DNA of 6,403 nucleotides from Prevotellaceae bacterium UBA1716 (GCA_002317225.1 DCIW01000217.1:9294-15696); one strand, 5' to 3'. Positions 1 through 6,210 are shown, numbered from the stretch's first letter. The notes: generated by a model not told the origin, from the letters alone. Translations and numbers: made by a program.

Positions 1-2878
1 CGATGGTGACCAGATGGCCGTTCACCTCCCACTTTCAAACGAGGCAGTACTCGAGGCACAGCTTCTCATGCTCCAGAGCCACAACATCCTTTCTCCAGCC
101 AGTGGTGAACCTATCACAGTACCATCACAGGATATGGTCCTCGGACTCTACTATATTTCAAAGGTACGTCCGGGTGCAAAGGGCGAAGGCCTCACATTCT
201 ATGGTGAAGAAGAAGCAATCATCGCATACAACGAAGGTCGCGTTGACGTTCATGCACCAATCAAGTGTGTTGTGAACGACGTAGATGCAGACGGCAACTT
301 TGTTCGCAACCTCATCGAGACAACCGTAGGTCGTATCATCATTAACGAAGTAATTCCAACAGAAGTTGGTTTCGTAAATGAAGTAATCGGTAAGAAGGCC
401 CTCAAGAAGGTCATCACTAAGGTTATCAAGACTGTAGGTATGGCACGTGCTTGCGAATTCCTCGATGGTATCAAGAACCTCGGTTACCGCAAGGCATACG
501 AAGGTGGACTCTCGTTCGTGCTTGATGATATCATCATCCCAGAAGAGAAGCCAGAAATCGTACAGGAAGGTCAGGACAACGTTGACCAGATCCAGGGTAA
601 CTACGAGCTCGGTCTTATCACAGAAAAGGACCGTTACCAGCAGGTAGTTGAAACATGGACTAAGGTGAACGATAAGATTACCAAGACCCTCATGAAGCAG
701 ATGACTGAGGCTGACCAAGGCTTCAATGCAGTCTTCATGATGCTCGACTCTGGTGCCCGTGGTTCTGCTGGTCAGATTGCTCAGCTTGCAGGTATGCGTG
801 GTTTGATGGCAAAGCCTCAGAAGGCAGGTGCATCAGACAACAACATCATCGAAAACCCTATCCTTTCCAACTTTAAGGAAGGTATGTCTGTGCTTGAGTA
901 CTTCATCTCTACTCACGGTGCTCGTAAGGGTCTTGCCGATACAGCCCTCAAGACAGCCGATGCAGGTTATTTGACTCGTCGTCTTGTTGACGTATCACAC
1001 GATGTTATCATTAACGAAGAAGACTGTGGCACACTCCGTGGTCTCGAATGTACAGCCCTCAAGGATGGTGACCGCGTAGTTGCTTCGCTTGCAGAGCGTG
1101 TTCGTGGTCGTGTGTCAGTTCATGATATAATCAATCTACACACTAACGAGATTATCGTTGCAAGTGGTGAAGAAATCTCAGACCGTTGCGCAGATGAAAT
1201 CGAGGCAGCAGGAATTGAGATGGTAGAAATTCGTTCGGTACTCACTTGCGAAAGCAAGAAGGGTGTCTGCATGAAGTGCTACGGACGCAACCTTGCAACT
1301 CAGCGCATGGTACAGAAGGGTGAAGCAGTTGGTGTCATTGCAGCACAGGCAATTGGTGAGCCTGGTACACAGTTGACACTCCGTACATTCCACGCCGGTG
1401 GTGTTGCAGGTAACGCTGCAGCTAACGCACAGATTGTTGCGAAGAACCGCTCTAAACTTGAGTTCGAGGAACTTCGTACTATCGACCGTCCAACAGAAGA
1501 CAATCCAAATGCAAAGGTAGTTGTTGGTCGTCTTGCTGAACTCCGTTTCGTGGATATCAATACAGGCATCGTACTTTCTACAGTACCAGTACCTTACGGT
1601 TCAAATCTCTTCGTAAGCGATGGTGACATTGTCGAGGCTGGAACTGTAATTGCAAACTGGGATCCATTCAACGCAGTTATCGTAACAGAATTCAACGGTA
1701 CTGCATCATTCGAAGGTGTTAAGGAAGGTGTTACATATAAGGTTGAAACCGACGATACTACAGGTCTTAAGGACCTCATCGTTATCGAGTCAAAGGATCG
1801 TCAGCTCGTACCTACATGTCATATCCTCGATGAGAATGGCGAACTCCTCCGCACATATTCATTCCCTATCAACGGACACATCGTTGTTGAGGATGGTCAG
1901 AAGCTCACAGCCGGTGACATTCTCATCAAGATTCCACGTTCAGTTGCAAAGGCAGGCGATATCACCGGTGGTCTCCCACGTGTTACTGAGCTCTTCGAGG
2001 CTCGTAACCCATCTAACCCAGCAGTAGTTGCTGAAATCGATGGTGAGATTACATTGGGTAAACTCAAGCGTGGTAACCGCGAAATCATCCTTACTTCAAA
2101 GGACCAGCAGACTATCAAGAAGTATCTCGTGCCACTTTCAAAGCAGCTCCTCGTTCAGGAAAACGACTACGTTCGTGCCGGAACTCCACTCTCAGATGGT
2201 GCTATCACACCAAGCGACATCCTCTCTATCCAGGGTCCTACAGCCGTTCAGGAATATATCGTGAACCAGGTACAGGACGTTTACCGTATGCAGGGTGTAA
2301 GCATCAACGATAAGCACTTCGAAATCATCGTTCGTCAGATGATGCGTAAGGTGCAGATCAATGATCCAGGTGATACAATCTTCCTCGAAGACGGTATCGT
2401 TGACAAGCTCGACTTCCTCGAGGAGAACGACCGCATCTGGGGCAAGAAGATTGTTGTCGATGCAGGCGACTCAGAGGTAATGGAACCAGGTATGATCGTA
2501 ACAGCACGCAAGCTCCGCGATGAGAACTCTATGCTCAAGCGTCGCGACCTCAAGCCTGTAGTCACTCGTGATGCCGTTCCTGCTACATCTACACAGATTC
2601 TTCAGGGTATCACACGTGCCGCACTCGGTTCGAAGAGCTTCATGTCATCTGCATCATTCCAGGAGACAACAAAGGTGCTCAACGAGGCAGCAATCCGTTA
2701 CAAGTCAGACCCACTCGAAGGTATGAAGGAGAACGTGATTTGTGGTCACCTTATCCCAGCGGGTACAGGTCTTCGCGATTTCGACAAGATCATCGTTGGT
2801 TCTAAGGAAGACTATCAGGAAGTTCAGCGTAAGCAGTTCAATCCAGATATGGCATTCGCACAGTTTGATCGCTTCTAA
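1..2878 (+). CDS. rpoC: DNA-directed RNA polymerase subunit beta' (partial, N-terminus outside window)
   Basis: This is the largest catalytic subunit of RNA polymerase. The reading frame is open from the left edge, and its first codons read DGDQMAVHLP, the end of the NADFDGD motif whose aspartates hold the catalytic magnesium, so roughly the first third is missing. Visible in order: the bridge helix (SGARGSAGQIAQLAGMRG, about nt 743-799); the second zinc site with cysteines at nt 1025, 1247, 1268 and 1277 (DCGTL, LTCESKKGVCMKCYG); the trigger loop (GEPGTQLTLRTFHAGG, nt 1346-1402); an insertion of about 185 residues inside the trigger loop (nt 1403-1957), equivalent to the SI3 insert of E. coli; DITGGLPRVTELFEAR from nt 1958; and the conserved C-terminal block SFQETTKVL...ENVICGHLIPAGTG. 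It ends in a tandem stop, TAATAG. About 958 residues are present and the frame is intact. Identification is essentially certain from these motifs. Confidence 0.98.
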   Translation, partial: DGDQMAVHLPLSNEAVLEAQLLMLQSHNILSPASGEPITVPSQDMVLGLYYISKVRPGAKGEGLTFYGEEEAIIAYNEGRVDVHAPIKCVVNDVDADGNFVRNLIETTVGRIIINEVIPTEVGFVNEVIGKKALKKVITKVIKTVGMARACEFLDGIKNLGYRKAYEGGLSFVLDDIIIPEEKPEIVQEGQDNVDQIQGNYELGLITEKDRYQQVVETWTKVNDKITKTLMKQMTEADQGFNAVFMMLDSGARGSAGQIAQLAGMRGLMAKPQKAGASDNNIIENPILSNFKEGMSVLEYFISTHGARKGLADTALKTADAGYLTRRLVDVSHDVIINEEDCGTLRGLECTALKDGDRVVASLAERVRGRVSVHDIINLHTNEIIVASGEEISDRCADEIEAAGIEMVEIRSVLTCESKKGVCMKCYGRNLATQRMVQKGEAVGVIAAQAIGEPGTQLTLRTFHAGGVAGNAAANAQIVAKNRSKLEFEELRTIDRPTEDNPNAKVVVGRLAELRFVDINTGIVLSTVPVPYGSNLFVSDGDIVEAGTVIANWDPFNAVIVTEFNGTASFEGVKEGVTYKVETDDTTGLKDLIVIESKDRQLVPTCHILDENGELLRTYSFPINGHIVVEDGQKLTAGDILIKIPRSVAKAGDITGGLPRVTELFEARNPSNPAVVAEIDGEITLGKLKRGNREIILTSKDQQTIKKYLVPLSKQLLVQENDYVRAGTPLSDGAITPSDILSIQGPTAVQEYIVNQVQDVYRMQGVSINDKHFEIIVRQMMRKVQINDPGDTIFLEDGIVDKLDFLEENDRIWGKKIVVDAGDSEVMEPGMIVTARKLRDENSMLKRRDLKPVVTRDAVPATSTQILQGITRAALGSKSFMSSASFQETTKVLNEAAIRYKSDPLEGMKENVICGHLIPAGTGLRDFDKIIVGSKEDYQEVQRKQFNPDMAFAQFDRF

Positions 2879-2920
2879 TAGATTAAAGATTGTTGAAAAA
2901 CAATCCAAGCAATAATTACC

Positions 2921-2958
2921 AAAAAAGGTGGTTGTCAAGTTTGACAATCACCTTTTTT
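2921..2958 (+). terminator. Symmetric (bidirectional) hairpin terminator after rpoC
   Basis: An 18-bp stem (2921-2938 with 2941-2958) has one G-T pair and a 2-nt formal loop. It begins with six A and ends with six T, so it offers a GC-containing stem followed by a U-tract when read from either strand. It lies 43 bases past the rpoC stop and also downstream of the convergent thioesterase gene, so it probably ends transcription from both sides. Termination itself is inferred from the structure. Confidence 0.88.
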
Positions 2959-2980
2959 CGCTCCAATATTATTTTTTTAT

Positions 2981-3088
2981 ATTGCTGTCCGGTAAACGTA
3001 TTTAATTGACTATATCCGAGAATTATATCGTAGGGTAAGCCTTATTGTGTTTTTATGCGTGCGATAAAAAGTTTTACCGGACACCAAT
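2981..3088. mobile_element. MITE-like element E1 (108 bp)
   Basis: A short non-coding segment bounded by a 16-bp inverted repeat: ATTGCTGTCCGGTAAA at 2981-2996 and its complement at 3073-3088 (15 of 16 match; position 5 is C at the left end and G at the right). Its first 60 bases (2981-3040) match the first 60 bases of element E2 (3877-3936) at roughly 85 percent. It also holds a small hairpin (TTTTTAT at 3050-3056 with ATAAAAA at 3064-3070). It has no coding capacity, so it would be a non-autonomous miniature inverted-repeat element or a REP-like repeat. I see no clear target duplication around it. It sits between the rpoC terminator and the 3' end of the thioesterase gene. The name E1 is mine; I cannot assign it to a known insertion-sequence family. 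Confidence 0.6.
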
Positions 3089-3101
3089 AAAAGAATATGT
3101 G

Positions 3102-3863
3102 TTATCTCTCTGCAGTCACGATTTTTGATCTGCATACGACCTCGTTTGAGGCAGCATTTCGCATTTCTATTTGGTAGGTGCCAGTATCGTCGTGGTCAAG
3201 GAAGAATGCGATACGATCACCGAACAGACATTCCTGTATATACGCAATCTCGAAACGGAGGATGCGGTGCGTGCGGAAGAAATCGAGCGAGAAGAGGTTG
3301 AGTATGTGTTCGATGTAACGCATCGAGTTCAAGTGACCGTTAATGTCGATGTCGCAGAACTTGATGGATATAGTTTCCACAGGCTCTTTCGATGTTACCT
3401 TGATGCGCGAAGGCCCCTCGATAGGACATTCCTTCTCATCGTTAATCCAATCCACGAGATGCCCTTCGTTGATATTAAGCAAATCGACAGGCTTACGAGT
3501 CTGCAGATTAATCATTGCCCAGATGGTACGTGCATGACCGATAGTCTTGCTCAATTGATCCTTGATTTCAAAGTTACGTGCAGTGAACATTCTCATTACC
3601 GACTCCACCCATGTACTTACGCTGAAATGCTGGTATTCCATTGGCAAGTCATCAAATTCGAGTGCAACACGCGAAAGAACCCAAGTGCATTCGTCCTCAT
3701 TCAACCGAGTGATGCCGAACCCACGAGCATCAGCATGAAACCCTGCACAGTTGAGCAAGTGATTGCCAAGCATAGCAAGTGTGAGATGTCCGGAGAAGTC
3801 CACATCAAATGGGTCAACCACAAGATGGTATTCGCCCACTTTAGGCAATTTCTTTTCTTCCAT
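3102..3863 (-). CDS. Acyl-ACP thioesterase (FatA/FatB family, double hot-dog)
   Basis: Predicted soluble cytoplasmic enzyme that hydrolyses acyl-acyl carrier protein to free fatty acid and ACP, ending chain elongation. The 253-residue length fits bacterial members of the family. The first hot-dog half starts with VDPFDVDFSGHLTLAMLGN (about residues 16-34). The second carries the catalytic block DIDINGHLNSMRYIEHIL (residues 171-188), with D173, N175 and H177, followed by E211-C212 in AYIQECLFGD. The D-x-N-x-H signature and the 38-residue gap to the E-C pair match the catalytic set described for plant FatB enzymes, which are homologous. No signal peptide or membrane segment is visible. The ATG at 3863 is preceded by GAAAATAATAGT and no strong Shine-Dalgarno. 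Element E2 begins only 13 bp upstream, so the promoter must lie in E2 or in the protease operon beyond. Chain-length specificity cannot be read from the sequence. Confidence 0.93.
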   Translation of the reverse strand: MEEKKLPKVGEYHLVVDPFDVDFSGHLTLAMLGNHLLNCAGFHADARGFGITRLNEDECTWVLSRVALEFDDLPMEYQHFSVSTWVESVMRMFTARNFEIKDQLSKTIGHARTIWAMINLQTRKPVDLLNINEGHLVDWINDEKECPIEGPSRIKVTSKEPVETISIKFCDIDINGHLNSMRYIEHILNLFSLDFFRTHRILRFEIAYIQECLFGDRIAFFLDHDDTGTYQIEMRNAASNEVVCRSKIVTAER

Positions 3864-3876
3864 ACTATTATTTTCT

Positions 3877-4184
3877 ATTGGTGTCCTGTAAACATGTTCA
3901 ATTAACTATATCTGAGAATTATATCTTTGGGTAAGCTCATTTTCTTTTATTTGTCAAGAATTTGTGAATTCGTGAAGTTGCACATGGCATATTTGAATTA
4001 ATAAGAAAGAGTGAAGAGGCCTATACGGCCTTGCCTACCGGATGGCCAAGGCCGTATAGGCCTAATTTCACTTATTGACTCCGTCGAGCTCTTCGAGGTT
4101 CTTATTAATTCGAAAATAATTAAACAACCCATAATGTTCACTAATTCACTAATTCTTGAAAATAAAAATTTACCGGACAGCAAT
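3877..4184. mobile_element. MITE-like foldback element E2 (308 bp) filling the protease-thioesterase gap
   Basis: This non-coding element fills almost the whole 323-base gap between the two minus-strand genes. It has four nested inverted repeats: outer ends 3877-3892 with 4169-4184 (14 of 16); 3945-3976 with 4137-4167 (29 matches, 2 mismatches, 1 gap); 3995-4007 with 4099-4111 (13 of 13); and a central hairpin 4017-4033 with 4047-4063 (17 of 17). Its first 60 bases are shared with E1. It is flanked by ATTATTTTC at 3867-3875 and 4186-4194, a candidate 9-bp target duplication offset by a base at each junction. It carries no transposase or convincing gene, so any movement would need an enzyme supplied elsewhere. 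The next gene junctions are very close: 2 bp to the protease stop and 13 bp to the thioesterase start. Confidence 0.68.
4017..4063. terminator. Perfect 17-bp GC-rich hairpin at the centre of E2, possible terminator
   Basis: The arms AGGCCTATACGGCCTTG (4017-4033) and its exact complement (4047-4063) enclose a 13-base loop that contains TACCGGA, a piece of the element's own end sequence. Read on the minus strand, after the protease gene, the hairpin is followed by a T-rich but interrupted stretch (CTTCACTCTTTCTTATT), so it could terminate protease transcription before the thioesterase. The structure is certain from the sequence. Its function as a terminator is a guess; it could equally be a protein-binding or transposition site. 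Confidence 0.45.
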
Positions 4185-4186
4185 AA

Positions 4187-5437
4187 TTATTTTCCTTCCA
4201 AATGTCTTACTCTGTCCAAAAGGGTAGGGTGGCTATATTCAATAAATACCACCAACGGATGTGGGGTGAGATTAGCCAAACTATGCTTCGACATAGCTTT
4301 CAATCCTTCGCTTACCGCCTTTCCATAACCATTCACTTTCGCAAACTCATCAGCTTCCCATTCGTTCTTTCGCGACATAATGCCCATGAGCATACTTGTC
4401 AGCATTGAAATAGGAGTGTAAAGCATGCTGAATACCATAATGTTAATATGGAATGATGGTTCCGTGCATTGAGCTGCCATAGCAATATCCTTACTGTCAA
4501 TTACAAGACTGAACAGCCAAAGAGTGAAGAGCATCAACACAAGTCCGATGATAGTACCTTTCACGATGTGCCCATTCTTCTGATGACCTATTTCGTGAGC
4601 CAACACACCGACAATCTGCTCTGTAGATAATTGTTCTGTGAGCGTGTCATATATCACCACCTTCTTACGCTTTCCCCATCCTGAGAAATAGGCATTGCCG
4701 TGAGTGCTGCGCTTCGAACTATCTTGCATATAGATATTCTCCAGTTTGAAATCCACCTTATTTGCAAAAGCCTCAATAGCACTACGCAATTCGCCCTCTT
4801 CCATAGGAGTGAGTTTGTTGAACATAGGAACAATAAGGTCGGTATAGATATACTGCATAAACAATTGGAAAGCACTTACCACAGCCCATGCAATCAACCA
4901 GAACCATTCAGGAATCATTCCGTAAATCCAAACCACCACACCAATAATCAAACTGGTGATTACGGTGGATATGGCAAAGCTCTTCAGCAAGTCCATAAAG
5001 AACAGTTTCCTTGTCATGCGGTTGAAACCATATTTTGTCTCAATAACAAAAGTGCTATAATACCCGAATGGGATGTCAATAATCATACCGATAAGGCTGA
5101 ATATCAACATATACAATATAGCCATGATGATAGGGCAATCGCTGACCTCCCTTACCCATCCATCAAACACAGCAAAACCTCCAAATGCGAAGATGCCCAG
5201 AGTCACACATGTATTCAGTACACTACCAATAAGACTGACCCTTCTTCTCTCACTCGAGTATGCCTGCTGGCGTTTGTAAGTCTCCTCATCGTAGAGTCCT
5301 TCCAACTCCTTTGGAATAGGTTGTTTCGAAGCTTTTGTATTTAAATAGCGGAGCACGCAATCAAATGCAAACTCTGCCACAACAATGACGATAATAGTCC
5401 AATAAAGAATGTTTGCCATATATAAGTAGGTATTCAT
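4187..5437 (-). CDS. M48-family zinc metallopeptidase, Ste24/CAAX prenyl protease 1-like membrane protein
   Basis: Integral inner-membrane zinc protease of the Ste24 type. Numbered from the 5437 start (416 residues), it shows HEIGH (H281, E282, H285) in VGVLAHEIGHQKNGH, the third zinc ligand E359 in NEWEADEFA, the substrate-cleft signature HGNAYFSGWGK...VVIYDTL (about 246-266), and the C-terminal SHPTLLDRVRHLEGK. About seven hydrophobic segments lie near residues 9-29, 73-91, 105-127, 153-175, 178-197, 291-315 and 330-353, as in the family. Bacteria lack CAAX prenylation, so a role in membrane-protein quality control or peptide processing is more likely; this is inferred. I chose the ATG at 5437 (MNTYLYMANILYW) because family members start shortly before the first helix. 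An in-frame ATG at 5470 would add 11 residues (MMHLQCLIRII). The chosen start codon lies inside one arm of a long inverted repeat, so translation may be structure-controlled. Confidence 0.92.
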   Translation of the reverse strand: MNTYLYMANILYWTIIVIVVAEFAFDCVLRYLNTKASKQPIPKELEGLYDEETYKRQQAYSSERRRVSLIGSVLNTCVTLGIFAFGGFAVFDGWVREVSDCPIIMAILYMLIFSLIGMIIDIPFGYYSTFVIETKYGFNRMTRKLFFMDLLKSFAISTVITSLIIGVVVWIYGMIPEWFWLIAWAVVSAFQLFMQYIYTDLIVPMFNKLTPMEEGELRSAIEAFANKVDFKLENIYMQDSSKRSTHGNAYFSGWGKRKKVVIYDTLTEQLSTEQIVGVLAHEIGHQKNGHIVKGTIIGLVLMLFTLWLFSLVIDSKDIAMAAQCTEPSFHINIMVFSMLYTPISMLTSMLMGIMSRKNEWEADEFAKVNGYGKAVSEGLKAMSKHSLANLTPHPLVVFIEYSHPTLLDRVRHLEGK

Positions 5438-5641
5438 AATTATTCTAATCAAACATTGCAGGTGCATCATTTTATATTTTATTCATCTCTTTGCCGCATC
5501 TCTCTACTTCATTGACTCACATTCGTTCGTCGAGCTAAAGGTTCTCAGTCACTATGCCCGCATAGCTCCTTCGACTGAAGTACGAAATCTGCATCCAAAT
5601 AGATTGAATCAAATATAAAAATAATTATGAACACCTACTTA
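5423..5641. repeat. 24-bp inverted repeat in the protease leader, arms 171 bp apart
   Basis: The left arm (5423-5446) covers the protease start codon. The right arm (5618-5641) is its near-complement: 22 of 24 identical, and in minus-strand RNA the two differences are G-U pairs, so all 24 positions can pair. Read on the plus strand, the right arm repeats the gene start as ATGAACACCTACTT, opening a 17-codon frame (5627-5680) that I do not regard as a gene. The loop between the arms holds no larger gene; it contains a small hairpin (CTATG 5552-5556 with CATAG 5561-5565) inside TCAGTC (5545-5550) and GACTGA (5573-5578), plus a candidate promoter box. Confidence 0.72.
5610..5617 (-). promoter_or_regulatory. 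Candidate inner promoter box for the protease (TATATTTG)
   Basis: Read on the minus strand, this matches the Bacteroidota -7 consensus TAnnTTTG. It lies just inside the right arm of the inverted repeat and points toward the protease. No good -33 TTTG is seen at the usual 19-21-base spacing. A transcript from here would lack the right arm and so could not form the long start-codon stem. The region is AT-rich, so a chance match is quite possible. Confidence 0.3.
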
Positions 5642-5658
5642 AAAAATATAAATATCTG

Positions 5659-5666
5659 CAAAGTTA
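5659..5666 (-). promoter_or_regulatory. Candidate distal promoter box for the protease (TAACTTTG)
   Basis: On the minus strand this reads TAACTTTGC, an exact TAnnTTTG match about 220 bases upstream of the protease start. The -33 element is unclear. Transcripts starting just downstream, near 5652, would include both arms of the 24-bp inverted repeat in their leader and so could fold over the start codon. Confidence 0.45.
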
Positions 5667-5710
5667 CGCATTCTTTTTGAAACCTTGTACTTTATTTCGC
5701 CAAAAAGCGG

Positions 5711-5718
5711 TAAATTTG
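5711..5718 (+). promoter_or_regulatory. Candidate promoter box for the DUF486 gene (TAAATTTG)
   Basis: An exact TAnnTTTG match followed by C. A TTG at 5685-5687 lies 23 bases upstream, slightly farther than the usual 19-21 for the -33 box. Transcription would start near 5725, so the leader of about 60 bases would consist almost wholly of the heptamer array. Confidence 0.5.
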
Positions 5719-5726
5719 CACAACAT

Positions 5727-5789
5727 AACTCATAACTCACAACTCACAACTCATAACTCACAACTCATAACTCACAACTCATAACTCAT
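5727..5789 (+). repeat. Nine tandem AACTCAY heptamers abutting the DUF486 start codon
   Basis: Nine consecutive 7-bp units, AACTCAT or AACTCAC, run without interruption; read in order, the last base of each unit is T, C, C, T, C, T, C, T, T. Only that seventh base varies. The final unit ends at 5789, so its AT forms the first two bases of the ATG at 5788. Arrays like this change copy number by slippage. Here such change would alter leader length but not the reading frame. Confidence 0.95.
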
Positions 5790-6156
5790 GAACGCTTTAT
5801 ACACAGTGCTTCTCCTTATCGGAAGCAACATCTTCATGACCCTCGCTTGGTACGGCCACCTCAAGCTTCAGCAGATGAACATCTCCAACTCGTGGCCGCT
5901 CATCCTTGTCATCCTCTTCTCGTGGGCCATCGCCTTCTTCGAGTACACCCTTCAGGTACCAGCCAACAAGATTGGTTTCGTAGGTAATGGCGGTCCCTTC
6001 TCTCTTATGCAGCTCAAGGTGATCCAAGAAGTGATTTCGCTCACCGTATTCACACTTATCGCAGGAGTCATGTTCCAAGGTGAACAATTGCATTGGAACC
6101 ACCTTGCCGCCTTCCTGTGCCTTATCGCAGCAGTCTATTTCGTATTCCTGAAATAA
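5788..6156 (+). CDS. DMT-family membrane protein, DUF486
   Basis: A 122-residue, very hydrophobic protein with four predicted membrane helices (about residues 4-22, 36-54, 80-96 and 103-121). It has the landmarks I associate with the DUF486 family: WYGHLK after helix 1, FEYTLQVPANKIGF after helix 2, and SLMQLKVIQEVISL entering helix 3. DUF486 belongs to the drug/metabolite transporter superfamily by its four-helix fold, resembling small multidrug-resistance proteins, but its substrate is unknown. It would act in the inner membrane, probably as a dimer by analogy. The ATG at 5788 is the first codon of the frame and is fused to the heptamer array; no Shine-Dalgarno is present. It is divergent from the protease and seems monocistronic, as 224 bases separate it from the next gene. 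Confidence 0.9.
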   Translation: MNALYTVLLLIGSNIFMTLAWYGHLKLQQMNISNSWPLILVILFSWAIAFFEYTLQVPANKIGFVGNGGPFSLMQLKVIQEVISLTVFTLIAGVMFQGEQLHWNHLAAFLCLIAAVYFVFLK

Positions 6157-6188
6157 CAGATATTTTCTAATAACTCCGCAAAAATACT

Positions 6189-6205
6189 TCAACCTATACG
6201 GTTGA
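6189..6205 (+). terminator. Small hairpin after the DUF486 gene, weak terminator candidate
   Basis: TCAACC (6189-6194) and GGTTGA (6200-6205) form a 6-bp stem with the 5-base loop TATAC, 33 bases past the stop. No T-run follows, so it is a poor intrinsic terminator; a second small hairpin (GGGC 6216-6219 with GCCC 6224-6227) follows closely. Confidence 0.22.
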
Positions 6206-6210
6206 TTAGA

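Noticed and set aside
158..718. A 186-codon minus-strand open frame
   Set aside because: It is antisense to conserved rpoC sequence and its cysteine-rich product resembles nothing known.
3171..3905. A 244-codon plus-strand open frame
   Set aside because: It lies opposite the thioesterase gene, whose protein has clear family motifs; this frame has no recognisable motif and extends into element DNA.
2981..4184. The whole 1.2-kb unit as a proven composite transposon
   Set aside because: There is no matching duplication abutting 2981 and 4184, no transposase is present, and E2 alone has better insertion evidence.
4011..4328. A 105-codon plus-strand open frame across the E2 hairpin and the protease 3' end
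   Set aside because: It reads through inverted repeats and antisense to a conserved gene, with no motif or start signal.
5627..5680. A 17-codon frame starting MNTYL
   Set aside because: It is best explained as the mirror copy of the protease start; the sequence after the repeat arm is AT-rich spacer with promoter-like signals.
5727..5789. The heptamer array as a CRISPR
   Set aside because: The units are 7 bp and directly tandem, with no spacers.
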